A DNA stretch of 64,000 bases, from assembly GCF_900156865.1 (NCBI RefSeq), contig NZ_LT732529.1, positions 1,805,422 to 1,869,421 of the forward strand. Reading direction: 5' to 3'. The stretch's first letter is position 1. The number at the start of each line of letters is the position of its first letter. Shown piece by piece: positions 37,685 through 46,986 of the stretch. The position numbers and the translations under genes are program-made. The notes beneath the pieces are model-generated. The model did no database searches and had not been told where the DNA came from. It saw nothing but the letters and a program-made list of their open reading frames with translations. This DNA is from Litchfieldia sinesaloumensis. Lineage in GTDB: Bacteria; Bacillota; Bacilli; Bacillales; Bacillaceae_L.

Positions 37685-38389
37685 CTATTTTTTATATCCT
37701 AAATGCATAGCAGCTACACCTAAAGTGTAAGGTTTAACTTCAATATCAGTTAATCCTGCTTCCCGAAACATGTTTGCAAGTTCTTTCATGCCCGGAAAAT
37801 CACGTGCAGATTCTTGAAGCCATGAGTATTCCTGATAACTTTTTGCAAAAAGTTTACCGAAAACCGGCATAATAAAACGGAAATAAAAAAAATATAACTG
37901 TCGAAACCCTAACATTGTTGGCTGTGATGTTTCCAAACACACAACCTTACCACCAGGCTTAACTACTCTTTGCATTTCTTTTAGTACAGTTAGATAATCA
38001 GGAACATTGCGAAGACCGAATCCTATCGTGACATAGTCGAAGGAATTGTCCTCGAATGGCAGCTCCATCGCATTACCATGTATTAGTTCAACCTGATTTA
38101 AGCGTAGCTTGTCCACTTTCTCTTGTCCAATTTTCAACATGTTTTTACTAAAATCTAGACCAACTACCTTACCTGTTGACCCTACAGCATCAGCCAGTGC
38201 AATTGTCCAATCAGCAGTACCACAACAAAGGTCTAACGCAGATGCACCTTTTTGTACATCCATTCGTTTCATAGTATCCTTACGCCAAGCTTTATGTTGT
38301 TGGAAGCTGATTACAGAGTTCATTTGGTCATAATTTTTATATATTTTTTCAAAAACATGGTGTACACGTTGTTCTTTTGATTGTTCCAT
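37685..38389 (-). CDS. menG: Demethylmenaquinone methyltransferase
   Basis: This S-adenosylmethionine-dependent last step of menaquinone synthesis (UbiE/MenG family) has 234 residues. Signatures are [37 protein letters not shown] (SAM loop), [29 protein letters not shown] and [14 protein letters not shown]. It lies between the two subunits of heptaprenyl diphosphate synthase, so side chain and ring methylation are co-produced. ATG 38389 begins just after the hepS stop with AAGGGTAATT before it. Confidence 0.96.
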   Translation of the reverse strand: MEQSKEQRVHHVFEKIYKNYDQMNSVISFQQHKAWRKDTMKRMDVQKGASALDLCCGTADWTIALADAVGSTGKVVGLDFSKNMLKIGQEKVDKLRLNQVELIHGNAMELPFEDNSFDYVTIGFGLRNVPDYLTVLKEMQRVVKPGGKVVCLETSQPTMLGFRQLYFFYFRFIMPVFGKLFAKSYQEYSWLQESARDFPGMKELANMFREAGLTDIEVKPYTLGVAAMHLGYKK

Positions 38390-38391
38390 AA

Positions 38392-39204
38392 TTACCCTTC
38401 TTCCGCGATTCTTTTCATTCCAAACGAAGTACTTTTAAAGAGTAAGTCATTTATACGATCACGTAACATACTATTTAGTTTCGGATTTGTCACTATGAAC
38501 TGCTCTAGTTTTTCACTTACATACGTAAGTTGGTTGTTAAATTCAACCATGACCTCTGTATCTACTACTTGGTCTTGGTCTCCCTTAGAAAAAACGATCT
38601 TCTTAATGGATTTGAATAGTATCGAACTTCCACTATTTAAGTAGAGTTCTCTTTCATGTAATAATCGTTTTAACATTAAAAAATTAGCGACAAGTTCAAC
38701 CCATTTATTTATATGAAAGCTTTTCACGATTTTTTGAAAAATAGCAGACTCAACAGTTGTCAAACATGAAAAAAGCTTATCTAATTGGTTATAATCCATT
38801 TGATACAAATGGATTTTCGCTTCATTTACTTCTTTAATTCCTTCAGCTAGAATTCGAATAAAAGTAATATCTGAAGCTTCAGCGAGAAGATAATAATATA
38901 ACCCGCTAAAGTAGTCACCTGCTAAAACACTTAACTGTTGACTGCGCAAACGTTCATCTGAATAGGTAAGTCGATTGGGGACTGTTTCATGGGTATCTAA
39001 TGCCTGTTGAACAAGCATAGTTGTTAATATATAGTTTTCCATTTGCTCCTTCGGTAGAAGCAAATCCTCATATATGGAGTATAATAATAATATCTTATCC
39101 TCATCTATGCTTGGTGTTTCCATATATCTTTGAAGGTATGAGTGTCTTGTTTTCAACTCAATAGATTCCTTAAGATTAGCCACTCTTTCAATGATGTCAT
39201 GCAA
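38392..39204 (-). CDS. hepS: Heptaprenyl diphosphate synthase, component I
   Basis: This is the non-catalytic partner of hepT, about 270 residues and all-helical. It belongs to the HEPPP_synt_1 family: [53 protein letters not shown]-type segment (seen in two parts) and [14 protein letters not shown] start at TTG 39204 has the best spacing from AAGGG; an in-frame GTG at 39213 lies in that site. It is the first gene of hepS-menG-hepT, 144 bases after mtrB. Confidence 0.9.
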   Translation of the reverse strand: MHDIIERVANLKESIELKTRHSYLQRYMETPSIDEDKILLLYSIYEDLLLPKEQMENYILTTMLVQQALDTHETVPNRLTYSDERLRSQQLSVLAGDYFSGLYYYLLAEASDITFIRILAEGIKEVNEAKIHLYQMDYNQLDKLFSCLTTVESAIFQKIVKSFHINKWVELVANFLMLKRLLHERELYLNSGSSILFKSIKKIVFSKGDQDQVVDTEVMVEFNNQLTYVSEKLEQFIVTNPKLNSMLRDRINDLLFKSTSFGMKRIAEEG

Positions 39205-39347
39205 ATCAATCACCCTTGTTTCCCCAATTTAATCTATAGTTATGTTCATTATCATTAGTCTTTATAAAACAACGTTAATTATAACATACATCGCATAGTT
39301 TTTCCCTTAGTTTTATGTATTCAATAGAAAAAGCAGGATTTACCTGC

Positions 39348-39578
39348 TTATTTCTTTGGTTCTGATTCAATTTCTCCGTGACTTGTTTGAATAATGGCAC
39401 GGCCTCTCACTTTTACTGCAGAAGTATGTTCTGTAAATTGGGCAATCATAACTTCACCTTTGTCCAGCTTTTCTGAATGATGAAAGCGTGTATCAGATCC
39501 TCTAGTTAATCCGATTACATTTACCCCGTCTTCTATTGCTTTAATAACAATAAACTCTGAGTTTGGATTTTTACTCAT
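39348..39578 (-). CDS. mtrB: Trp RNA-binding attenuation protein TRAP
   Basis: This 76-residue subunit of the 11-mer ring binds tryptophan and GAG/UAG-repeat RNA. The sequence is close to the known family: [56 protein letters not shown]-contacting Lys and Arg positions (EKLDKGE and KVRGR) are present. Its evident target is the leader at 32199-32298 in this same window. It follows folE, the mtrA of the B. subtilis mtrAB operon. ATG 39578 is behind AGGAGTGAATAAGG. No anti-TRAP gene is visible. Confidence 0.97.
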   Translation of the reverse strand: MSKNPNSEFIVIKAIEDGVNVIGLTRGSDTRFHHSEKLDKGEVMIAQFTEHTSAVKVRGRAIIQTSHGEIESEPKK

Positions 39579-39682
39579 CCTTATTCACTCCTATGAACAC
39601 TATATATAGAACCATACAACCCATCATTAACAAATGAGCGTATCTCTACCTTATTTTACTATCTCGTAATTTTTTTAGGTTG

Positions 39683-40249
39683 TCAATTCTTTATTAGTGA
39701 TAATACTTCACTACGAGCAGCTGGGTCCCTTTGCAAAAGTCCCCGAACAGCAGATGTAATTGTCTTTGCTCCTGGCTTCTTTACTCCACGCATTGTCATA
39801 CACATATGTTCAGCTTCTATTACCACCATCACACCGTGAGGATTGAGAGTTTCTACAATGGAATCTGCAATAGTTGAAGTAATTCTCTCTTGTAACTGAG
39901 GTCTTTTCGCCACGGCTTCAACAGCACGTGCTAGCTTACTTAATCCTGTGACCTTCCCACCTTTGGGTATATAGGCAACATGGGCGTGCCCATAAAATGG
40001 AACAAGATGATGTTCACACATTGAGTAAAATGGGATATCTTTTACTAGCACGAGTTCCTCATGTTCCTCACCGAATACAGTTTGAAAGTACTCTTTTGGA
40101 TCTTCTTGAAGACCTGAAAAAACTTCTCCATACATTTTGGCAACACGCTTAGGTGTATCTACAAGACCCTCTCGCCCGGGGTCCTCCCCTATTGCTTCTA
40201 ATATCATGTTTACGGCCAGTTCAATTTTCTTATAGTCAATAGAAGTCAT
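39683..40249 (-). CDS. folE: GTP cyclohydrolase I
   Basis: The product converts GTP to dihydroneopterin triphosphate, the first folate step. It has 188 residues. Zinc and active-site motifs are intact: [20 protein letters not shown] (Cys, His, His), [21 protein letters not shown] and [19 protein letters not shown]. The start ATG 40249 was chosen; an in-frame TTG at 40258 sits on the ribosome binding site GGAGGGG. It is mtrA in the B. subtilis mtrAB operon and is followed by mtrB after 104 bases. Confidence 0.96.
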   Translation of the reverse strand: MTSIDYKKIELAVNMILEAIGEDPGREGLVDTPKRVAKMYGEVFSGLQEDPKEYFQTVFGEEHEELVLVKDIPFYSMCEHHLVPFYGHAHVAYIPKGGKVTGLSKLARAVEAVAKRPQLQERITSTIADSIVETLNPHGVMVVIEAEHMCMTMRGVKKPGAKTITSAVRGLLQRDPAARSEVLSLIKN

Positions 40250-40316
40250 TTTTGCCAACCCCTCCTCATTTTACATTCTAGTTAGTCCATTGATTCTAGC
40301 ATAAGTATGTATATAA

Positions 40317-40345
40317 AACAAAAAAAGAGCCGTAAGAAACGACCC
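40317..40345 (-). terminator. Terminator after hup
   Basis: Minus strand: GGGTCGT, 5-base loop, ACGGCTC (7 bp including G-T pairs), then TTTTTTTG. It lies between hup and folE. Confidence 0.7.
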
Positions 40346-40392
40346 TTTTGGAACACGCATTTTGTGTCTTTCACATAGGTTCTATGTAAAAA

Positions 40393-40665
40393 TTATTTTA
40401 CTGCATCTTTAAGCGCCTTTCCTGGTTTAAATGCAGGAACTTTGCTAGCAGCAATCTCGATTTCTTCACCAGTTTGAGGGTTACGACCTTTACGAGCTGC
40501 ACGCTCACGTACCTCAAAGTTACCAAATCCGATTAACTGAACTTTGTCTCCACCTTTAAGAGCTTCGAGAATAGAATCAAAAACTGCATCAACAGCCTTT
40601 GTAGCATCCTTCTTTGAAAGTTCAGCACTTTCAGCTACCGCGTTAACTAAATCTGTTTTGTTCAT
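40393..40665 (-). CDS. hup: DNA-binding protein HU
   Basis: This is a 90-residue histone-like nucleoid protein (hbs in B. subtilis). Typical segments are [39 protein letters not shown] and [20 protein letters not shown]. The dimer bends DNA and is abundant and essential in Bacillus. ATG 40665 follows GGAGGTGAATGTC. A strong promoter is at 40780-40808. It lies between spoIVA and folE as in B. subtilis. Confidence 0.97.
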   Translation of the reverse strand: MNKTDLVNAVAESAELSKKDATKAVDAVFDSILEALKGGDKVQLIGFGNFEVRERAARKGRNPQTGEEIEIAASKVPAFKPGKALKDAVK

Positions 40666-40779
40666 GACATTCACCTCCTCCCAAAATATGATTTCAACTC
40701 ATATGATTGATCATTCATTGCTCTTCAAGCCACACGTCATATAGGTTCTTAACTTGTTGACTAGGTGCCAACATGCCTT

Positions 40780-40808
40780 ATAATAAACGATAATTAGACA
40801 TAATTCAA
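40780..40808 (-). promoter_or_regulatory. Probable sigma-A promoter of hup
   Basis: Minus strand: TTGAAT (40808-40803), 17 bases, TATTAT (40785-40780). The mRNA leader would be about 105 bases. The remaining spoIVA-hup gap (40809-40930) is AT-rich with no gene seen. Confidence 0.65.
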
Positions 40809-40930
40809 TATATTTCAACGTAAATTTTACCTTTTAATGTATATTTCACCAAAAAGACTATATTTTTTTGTAAAAAGCTTATCATATTAACATTTAGATA
40901 GCAAACGCACCTTCATCTTATGCAATTTCG

Positions 40931-40957
40931 CAAAAAAAAAGACTCCCTAAAGGAGCC
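40931..40957 (-). terminator. Terminator after spoIVA
   Basis: Minus strand: GGCTCC, 5-base loop, GGAGTC, then nine T. It starts directly after the spoIVA stop codon. Confidence 0.9.
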
Positions 40958-40963
40958 TTTATC

Positions 40964-42442
40964 CTATAATATGATAGCAATTAATCCGCCCGAACCCTCG
41001 TTAATGATTCGCTCAAGTGTTTCTTTTAGCTTGTAACGTGCATTTTCCGGCATTAATGATAATTTTGCCTGAATACCTTCACGCACAATTGAACTTAACG
41101 ATCTACCGAAGATATCTGAATTCCAGATAGAAAGTGGATCATCTTCAAAGTCCTGCATCAAGTAACGGACTAATTCTTCACTTTGTTTTTCTGTTCCGAT
41201 AATAGGCGCAAATTCAGATTCCACATCCACTTTAATCATGTGGATAGATGGTGCTACTGCCTTTAAGCGGACTCCGAACCTTGAGCCTTGGCGAATAATT
41301 TCTGGCTCATCTAAGCTCATATCAGATAAAGCTGGTGCCGCAATACCATATCCTGTTTGCTTCACCATTTTTAGTGCATCTGCTACTTGATCATACTCTG
41401 CTTTTGCATGAGCAAAGTCTTGCATTAGCTGTAAGAGATGATCTTTCCCACGAATCTCGACCCCAACAACTTCCTTAAGGATTTGATCGTACAAGTCATC
41501 TGGCGCGTATAAATCAATTTCAGCTACACCTTGCCCCATCTCAATACCCGCTAAGCTTGCTTGGTCAATAAAGTCATACTCACTAAATTGCCCAACCACG
41601 CGATCAACATCACGCAATCGTTTAATATCTTGGACAGTATCCTTTACAGCGTCCTGATAGCTTTCTCTTAACCAGTGATCTTCTCTTAAGACCATCACCC
41701 AGCTTGGAAGATTAACATTTACCTCAAGCACTGGGAACTCATATAGTGCTTCACGTAAAACATTAAATACATCCGCTTCACGCATACTTTCAACACTCAT
41801 CGCTAAAACTGGAATATCATATTTTTCATTTAGTTCTTGGCGAAGAGCATCTGTTTCGGGATGGTGAGGATGTACAGTATTTATAACCATGATGAATGGT
41901 TTACCTACTTCTTTCAATTCCTCAATTACCCGTTCTTCTGCCTCAATATAATCTCTTCTTGGAATCTCTCCAATTGAGCCATCAGTTGTTACGACAACAC
42001 CAATAGTCGAATGTTCCTGAATAACCTTTCTTGTGCCAATTTCTGCTGCTTCATGGAATGGAATTGGCTCTTCATACCAAGGCGTATTAATCATACGAGG
42101 ACCATTTTCATCCTCATATCCCTTTGCACCTGGTACTGTGTAACCTACACAATCCACAAGGCGAATGTTTACATCAAGTCCTTCTTCTACATGCACCGAA
42201 ACTGCTTGGTTTGGAACAAATTTTGGTTCTGTTGTCATGATTGTTCTTCCAGCAGCACTTTGTGGCAATTCATCTTGTGCGCGAGCCTTATCTGCCTCAC
42301 TACCGATATTCGGTAAAACTACTAATTCCATGAACTTCTTTATGAAAGTAGATTTGCCTGTTCTGACTGCACCAACGACTCCTAAATATATATCGCCACC
42401 GGTGCGCTCAGCGATATCTTTAAAAATATCTACCTTTTCCAA
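40964..42442 (-). CDS. spoIVA: Stage IV sporulation protein A, coat-basement ATPase
   Basis: This mother-cell protein polymerises around the forespore using ATP and anchors the spore coat. It has 492 residues, the same length as in B. subtilis. The Walker A motif is GAVRTGKSTF (near 24-33) and the VDCVGY region is the switch-like motif. The C-terminal region (LKETLERIINEGSGGLIAIIL) is the membrane-contact, SpoVM-interacting end in the known protein. It starts at TTG 42442 behind GGAGGGATCACAC. A sigma-E type promoter lies at 42513-42543. It is strong evidence that the organism forms endospores. Confidence 0.98.
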   Translation of the reverse strand: MEKVDIFKDIAERTGGDIYLGVVGAVRTGKSTFIKKFMELVVLPNIGSEADKARAQDELPQSAAGRTIMTTEPKFVPNQAVSVHVEEGLDVNIRLVDCVGYTVPGAKGYEDENGPRMINTPWYEEPIPFHEAAEIGTRKVIQEHSTIGVVVTTDGSIGEIPRRDYIEAEERVIEELKEVGKPFIMVINTVHPHHPETDALRQELNEKYDIPVLAMSVESMREADVFNVLREALYEFPVLEVNVNLPSWVMVLREDHWLRESYQDAVKDTVQDIKRLRDVDRVVGQFSEYDFIDQASLAGIEMGQGVAEIDLYAPDDLYDQILKEVVGVEIRGKDHLLQLMQDFAHAKAEYDQVADALKMVKQTGYGIAAPALSDMSLDEPEIIRQGSRFGVRLKAVAPSIHMIKVDVESEFAPIIGTEKQSEELVRYLMQDFEDDPLSIWNSDIFGRSLSSIVREGIQAKLSLMPENARYKLKETLERIINEGSGGLIAIIL

Positions 42443-42512
42443 GTGTGATCCCTCCCGATTTTACAGTTCTTGGGATAATTTTATCCGTTTACTACATATT
42501 CTAGGACATTAT

Positions 42513-42543
42513 ATTTGTATGACGTTGTCCTAATTAAATATGA
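42513..42543 (-). promoter_or_regulatory. Sigma-E-type promoter of spoIVA
   Basis: Minus strand: TCATATT (42543-42537) matches the sigma-E -35 pattern; 15 bases later CATACAAAT (42521-42513) matches its -10. This indicates early mother-cell expression, as known for spoIVA. Confidence 0.7.
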
Positions 42544-42591
42544 CTATTTCTAGAAAAAAATTCCCCCCATAATATGTAGCAGCAATGGTGA

Positions 42592-42650
42592 GTTCAAAAA
42601 GAAGGTCGTGTAATTCAACTAGCAAGCTATCTTTCTTACACTTTTTGAAC
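42592..42650. repeat. Inverted repeat element in the yphF-spoIVA gap
   Basis: GTTCAAAAAG (42592-42601) and CTTTTTGAAC (42641-42650) are perfect 10-bp arms around 39 bases. A single GTTCAAAAAG arm recurs at 59969 upstream of gudB. It may be a dispersed intergenic element; no gene is present. Confidence 0.45.
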
Positions 42651-42654
42651 AAAA

Positions 42655-42695
42655 TGAAAAACCCTTCTCTTAGAGTTTATGTCTAAAAGAAGGGT
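42655..42695 (-). terminator. Terminator after yphF
   Basis: Minus strand: ACCCTTCTTTTAGA, 7-base loop, TCTAAGAGAAGGGT (14 bp, one G-T pair), then TTTTTC. Confidence 0.88.
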
Positions 42696-42702
42696 TCATG
42701 AC

Positions 42703-43422
42703 TTAATTTTCTAAAAAAATTGGTTCATTTTCATTATCAATCGTTATCGGAAGGGAATTGGTCGGAACAAACATCGAATTTTCAACTAAAAGATCCCGAA
42801 CATCATCACCTGGCTTATAGGCATGCTCATACTTTTCTAAAAACTCATACACATCCATACGGTAGTCTACCACGATTTCATTTGTATTCGTTATCAACAG
42901 TGGTAAATTTTTTCCTGAAAACGGACTAACCACATAAGGCTTTTCTTCTAAGCCTAGCTTGGCATGATCCAATGTAAATATATTAGTTTGAATTTGCTCT
43001 TTAAATGGCGCAAAACCATTTGATTGTCGATAAAATTCCACTCGTAAATTCAGTTCACTTATTTTTTCAGAAATCCGTACATCTAAGAGCTTAACAGTAG
43101 GTTCCTCTTCAACATCTACTAATACATACAAATACACCCCACCCGTTTCATACGCATTTCCAGGAGGCTCTGCTATGTATTTAGGTGAAAGCCGGCTAAA
43201 ATCAATTGGATACTTTTGATAAATAGGAGTCTCCATTTCCCTCGTTCGGATTGGTAGAAGGCCATTTGATTCCTCTCTAAATTGATCAACAGCCCTCTGA
43301 ACAGAAGCTATTTGATCCTCATAAGGAATTTGATTTTGTGCAAGCTTATCTTTCGGATAAAGGCAACCTGTAAGTAGTGATAATGAAAAAACAATTACCA
43401 AAAGTTGAAACATAACTTTCAT
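42703..43422 (-). CDS. yphF: Lipoprotein YphF
   Basis: This is a 239-residue lipoprotein. It has a signal peptide with lipobox LTGC (Cys20) preceded by a hydrophobic stretch (LLVIVFSLSL), and a soluble extracytoplasmic domain beginning around IASVQRAVDQFREESNGLLPI, a pseudopilin-like or YphF family start. The function is unknown. Place and length match B. subtilis YphF, between spoIVA and yphE. ATG 43422 follows AAGGATGGTATAAAT. Confidence 0.88.
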   Translation of the reverse strand: MKVMFQLLVIVFSLSLLTGCLYPKDKLAQNQIPYEDQIASVQRAVDQFREESNGLLPIRTREMETPIYQKYPIDFSRLSPKYIAEPPGNAYETGGVYLYVLVDVEEEPTVKLLDVRISEKISELNLRVEFYRQSNGFAPFKEQIQTNIFTLDHAKLGLEEKPYVVSPFSGKNLPLLITNTNEIVVDYRMDVYEFLEKYEHAYKPGDDVRDLLVENSMFVPTNSLPITIDNENEPIFLEN

Positions 43423-43449
43423 ATTTATACCATCCTTATATTTGTATCT

Positions 43450-43650
43450 CTATTCACTAACAGGTCCGCTAAACACAACAAGGAATATAACTATTCCTGC
43501 TAGAATCATAAAAATATATGCAAGCGTGGCTACTATTCCTTTAAAGAAGCCTTTTAGTTTATAACGACTTAGATAAATCAATATAACAGCAATAAACATA
43601 AATGCTATTCCCGCAAACGATATCCACATTTTTAGTAATCCTGGTGTCAC
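43450..43650 (-). CDS. yphE: YphE small membrane protein (DUF2768)
   Basis: This is a 66-residue protein with two membrane helices (MWISFAGIAFMFIAVILIYL and a second at 43-62). It starts at GTG 43650 (TPGLLKMWISF), eight bases after GGGAG; in-frame codons farther upstream lack a ribosome binding site. It belongs to DUF2768 and lies in the same position as B. subtilis YphE, just before yphF. The role is unknown. Confidence 0.85.
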   Translation of the reverse strand: MTPGLLKMWISFAGIAFMFIAVILIYLSRYKLKGFFKGIVATLAYIFMILAGIVIFLVVFSGPVSE

Positions 43651-43737
43651 CTTACTCACTCCCTTGTCCAACTCATAACATACCGTCAAATATTATATCA
43701 TAATACGTACCTTTAAACTAAGCTTGTTCACTAAGAA

Positions 43738-43777
43738 AACAAAAAAACTGAAGTAAAGAGGGGCGTCTTTACTTCAG
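43738..43777 (-). terminator. Strong terminator of a gpsA-downstream transcript
   Basis: CTGAAGTAAAGA and TCTTTACTTCAG form a perfect 12-bp stem with a 6-base loop, followed on the minus strand by seven T. It lies 370 bases after the gpsA stop, so the intervening region is transcribed either as a long 3' tail or as a separate RNA. Confidence 0.9.
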
Positions 43778-43875
43778 CATCAATCATTTACACCTCGGCA
43801 TAGTTGCGTCCAGGTTTCGTCAGACTCGTGATTACACAAGAATATCACCGAAAACTGTAACAAAAGCCCAAGGCT

Positions 43876-43897
43876 TTAACATTGTTAACAATGTTAA
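43876..43897. other. 22-bp perfect palindrome in the gpsA-yphE gap
   Basis: TTAACATTGTT is followed at once by its reverse complement. It is preceded by a 6-bp inverted repeat AAAGCC-CAA-GGCTTT. Either could be an operator or a cruciform site. The wider 43651-44148 stretch contains no open frame above about 15 codons with a ribosome binding site. Confidence 0.6.
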
Positions 43898-44148
43898 GAA
43901 CTAAATATTACCTTATCCAATCGCTCAGACCCACAGTATACTACGTTGCATTTTATGCGAATTCAGCATGAAATGTATCGTCTAATGCCTATTTTCACAA
44001 GAAATGTACAAACGTTTTAGTCACTAGAATATTCTTGCTGTGCGAAATTGTTAGGAATCCCGCTAAAATGGTATTCTTCTTGACATCATATGCACGCAAA
44101 ATAAAGACTGTGTGTTTACATCGAGCCCTTTTCTTTTAAATTACAACT

Positions 44149-45189
44149 TTATTCTGGCAGTCCTTGCTGAATAAAGTTATAGAGGTCGGCCATTTCGTTC
44201 GTCTTTCCTCTGGACATAAGCTTATCAACAGCTTCTTTTGGAGATTGATTATTAAATAAGACATCATAAAGAGCAAATGTTATCGGCATGGAGACATCCA
44301 TTTTAGTTGCTAACTGATAGGCGGCCTTTGTTGTTCTAACTCCTTCAACGACCATCCCCATGTTATCAAGAACCTCATTTAAACTTTGACCTTTTCCTAG
44401 TAGGTTTCCAGCCCGCCAGTTCCTAGAATGTACACTGGTACACGTAACAATTAAATCACCAATCCCTGTTAGACCCGCAAAAGTCAAAGGGTTAGCTCCC
44501 ATTTTACTACCTAGACGAGCAATTTCGGCTAATCCGCGGGTGATGAGCGCTGCCTTGGCATTGTCTCCATAGCCAAGCCCATCTGTAATTCCTGCCGCTA
44601 GCGCGATAATATTTTTAAGGGCGCCACCTATTTCAACGCCGACAATATCTGGGTTCGTATACACACGAAAATGCTGATTAATAAATAGATCTTGAACATA
44701 TTCAGCACAATCCATATTTTTGGATGACACAGTAACAGTTGTTGGATGGCGTAGTACAACCTCTTCGGCATGACTTGGACCTGAAAGTACAACAACGTCT
44801 GTTAAAAGATTTGAAGGCATTTCTTCTTCAATCATTTCAGAGATTCGTTTTAATGTATCTGGCTCAATCCCCTTACTCACATGAATAATGGTTAAAGGTG
44901 TTGTAATAACCTGACTTATTTTTTGTAAAACCTCACGAATCGCCTTTGTTGGGACTGCAAGTACAATTGTTTTTACGTCTTCCAATGCTTCACTTAAGAT
45001 TGAATAACCGGTGATTGTTTCAGGAAGTTCAATTGACGGCACATATTTTGAATTTGTATGCTTCGTGTTAATTTCATCAACCTGATCCTTACGATGTGAC
45101 CAAATCCGAACCTCGTGGTCATTATCAGCAAGAACTAGCGCAAGTGCTGTTCCCCAACTACCAGCTCCAACAACCGTTACTTTCTCCAT
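44149..45189 (-). CDS. gpsA: Glycerol-3-phosphate dehydrogenase [NAD(P)+]
   Basis: The product supplies sn-glycerol-3-phosphate for phospholipid synthesis. It has 346 residues. The nucleotide loop is [18 protein letters not shown] (residues 5-22); then [48 protein letters not shown] (catalytic Lys) and [17 protein letters not shown] 45189 is behind GGGGAGAGTGTA, 15 bases after der. With plsC at 50288, both early phospholipid steps are close together here. Confidence 0.96.
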   Translation of the reverse strand: MEKVTVVGAGSWGTALALVLADNDHEVRIWSHRKDQVDEINTKHTNSKYVPSIELPETITGYSILSEALEDVKTIVLAVPTKAIREVLQKISQVITTPLTIIHVSKGIEPDTLKRISEMIEEEMPSNLLTDVVVLSGPSHAEEVVLRHPTTVTVSSKNMDCAEYVQDLFINQHFRVYTNPDIVGVEIGGALKNIIALAAGITDGLGYGDNAKAALITRGLAEIARLGSKMGANPLTFAGLTGIGDLIVTCTSVHSRNWRAGNLLGKGQSLNEVLDNMGMVVEGVRTTKAAYQLATKMDVSMPITFALYDVLFNNQSPKEAVDKLMSRGKTNEMADLYNFIQQGLPE

Positions 45190-45204
45190 TACACTCTCCC
45201 CTTT

Positions 45205-46515
45205 CTATTTTCTAGCCCTTGCTAATACCTTAATAGGTGTTCCTTCAAAACCAAAAGCATCTCGTATACGGTTCTCTAAGAATCGTTCATATGAAAAGTG
45301 CATTAATTCTGGATCGTTTACAAATACCACAAATGTAGGGGGCTTAACAGCAACCTGTGTCACATAGTAAATACGCAAACGATTGCCTTTATCCGTTGGT
45401 GTTGGGTTCATTGCAACAGCATCCATGATGACATCATTCAGCACATTTGTTTGAACACGCATAGCATGATTTTCACTTGCCATATCAATCATCGGAATCA
45501 TTGTATGAATCCGGCGCTTTGTTTTTGCTGATAAAAATACAATTGGCGCATAATCAAGGAATTGGAAATTGTCTCGTATTTTTCCTTCGAATTCCTTCAT
45601 CGTTTTTTCATCTTTCTCAATAGCATCCCATTTATTGACGACTATCACAACAGCTCTACCTGCTTCATGGGCATAACCTGCTATTTTCTTATCCTGCTCG
45701 ATGATTCCTTCCTCCGCATTTAATACCACGAGGACCACATCTGAACGTTCAATGGCCTTTAAGGCTCTTAAAACACTGTATTTCTCAGTACTTTCATAAA
45801 CCTTTCCTTTTTTCCTCATTCCTGCTGTATCGATGATGACATATTCTTTACCATCAACCATGTATTTTGTGTCAATAGCATCTCTTGTAGTACCAGCAAT
45901 GTCACTTACAATAACCCTTTCCTCACCTAACACTGCATTTACAAGGGATGACTTCCCTACATTCGGACGACCAATAAGAGAAAATTTAATAACATCCTCG
46001 TCGTAATCTTGATCTCCACCCTTTGGAAAATGCTTGATCACTTCATCAAGCAAATCACCGAGCCCAATTCCATGAGAGCCTGAAATAGCAATCGGTTCAC
46101 CAAATCCTAAAGTATAAAAATCATAAATATCCGTTCTCATTTCAGGGTTGTCCACTTTGTTGACAGCTAATACTACAGGTGTTTTTGAACGATACAAGAT
46201 TTTTGCAACCTCTTCATCCGCACTAGTCACACCTTCACGGCCACTGGTCATAAAAATAATGACATCTGCTTCGTCAATCGCAATTTCTGCTTGATGTCTA
46301 ATTTGAGCTAGGAATGGCTCATCTCCAATATCAATACCTCCAGTATCGATAATGTTAAATTCTTGATTCAACCATTCTCCTGAACTATAAATACGGTCCC
46401 TGGTTACACCTGGAACATCTTCAACAATTGAAACCCTTTCTCCTACTATCCGATTAAAAATTGTTGATTTCCCAACGTTCGGTCGTCCAACAATTGCTAC
46501 AATTGGTTTTACCAC
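45205..46515 (-). CDS. der: Ribosome-associated GTPase Der (EngA)
   Basis: This is an essential GTPase with two tandem G domains, needed for 50S ribosome maturation. It has 436 residues. G1 loops are [13 protein letters not shown] (10-22) and [13 protein letters not shown] (near 183); G3 DTGGID and [11 protein letters not shown]4 NKVD and NKWD. A C-terminal KH-like domain follows ([22 protein letters not shown]). It starts at GTG 46515 with AAGGGAAG before it. It lies between the YIEGIA genes and gpsA. Confidence 0.97.
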   Translation of the reverse strand: MVKPIVAIVGRPNVGKSTIFNRIVGERVSIVEDVPGVTRDRIYSSGEWLNQEFNIIDTGGIDIGDEPFLAQIRHQAEIAIDEADVIIFMTSGREGVTSADEEVAKILYRSKTPVVLAVNKVDNPEMRTDIYDFYTLGFGEPIAISGSHGIGLGDLLDEVIKHFPKGGDQDYDEDVIKFSLIGRPNVGKSSLVNAVLGEERVIVSDIAGTTRDAIDTKYMVDGKEYVIIDTAGMRKKGKVYESTEKYSVLRALKAIERSDVVLVVLNAEEGIIEQDKKIAGYAHEAGRAVVIVVNKWDAIEKDEKTMKEFEGKIRDNFQFLDYAPIVFLSAKTKRRIHTMIPMIDMASENHAMRVQTNVLNDVIMDAVAMNPTPTDKGNRLRIYYVTQVAVKPPTFVVFVNDPELMHFSYERFLENRIRDAFGFEGTPIKVLARARK

Positions 46516-46592
46516 ACACGCTCTTCCCTTCTTAACTTATCTCTTAACATATATCACATAAAATTCGAACAAAATCAATGTTATGTAATTTA

Positions 46593-46714
46593 GAAAAGCT
46601 CTATGCGCCAGTTCGTCGGCGACAAGCATAAGACGAGCGCTGACAGAAGGTGTATTTTACCTTCAGAAGCAAATGACCTAGACCCGAGATCCGATGGCGC
46701 ATATAACTAGACAC
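46593..46714. repeat. Roughly 120-bp dispersed intergenic repeat, copy A
   Basis: It begins GAAAAGCTCTATGCGCC, holds CGACAAGCATAAGACGAG, AATGACCTAGACC and GGCGCATATAACTAGACA. The outer parts TATGCGCC and GGCGCATA pair, so transcripts form a long hairpin. An inner stem AGAAGGTGTATTTTACCTTC is also visible. The layout GAAAAGC...CGACAAG...CCTAGAC...CTAGACA matches copies at 24863 and 51575. There is no coding capacity. Confidence 0.65.
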
Positions 46715-46726
46715 GAAAATTAATAA

Positions 46727-46746
46727 ACCCTTCCAGTTAGAAGGGT
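46727..46746. terminator. Hairpin after the small YIEGIA-partner gene
   Basis: ACCCTTC, 6-base loop, GAAGGGT. On the minus strand TTTATTAATTTTC follows; on the plus strand CATGCTTTTTT follows. It probably ends the yphA-yphB-small gene transcript 48 bases after the last stop. Confidence 0.65.
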
Positions 46747-46794
46747 CATGCTTTTTTATTCTATCAAAGATTAGAATGTACAACAATCAATTGT

Positions 46795-46986
46795 TTAGTG
46801 TTTTACGATTATATATACATTTTCACTTAATTCATGAGCAATTCCATCTAAGATTGCTTCTAAATTAGCAGCAACCGTCTCCATCTCAACCTTTGAGGTG
46901 CAAGAAAATACGGGTGTACCACCAGCTACATTCACTGTTGAAGATTCCATCTTAATCGCTGCTAAGATAAACTTTTCAATATTCAT
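46795..46986 (-). CDS. Small partner of YIEGIA protein (capping complex subunit)
   Basis: This is a 63-residue acidic soluble protein, MNIEKFILAAIKMESSTVNV... ELSENVYIIVKH. It always accompanies YIEGIA-family membrane proteins in spore-formers and is named capping complex subunit for YIEGIA in public annotation. The gene overlaps the yphB stop codon by 4 bases, so the two are translationally coupled and likely interact. The molecular role is unknown to me. No catalytic motif is visible. Confidence 0.82.
   Translation of the reverse strand: MNIEKFILAAIKMESSTVNVAGGTPVFSCTSKVEMETVAANLEAILDGIAHELSENVYIIVKH

Noticed and set aside
43781-43860. Possible c-di-GMP riboswitch near GGACGCAA
   Set aside because: The short GGACGCAA block matches, but the flanking conserved parts of that class (the second stem and GGUAGC-type receptor) are missing, so no riboswitch class was assigned.
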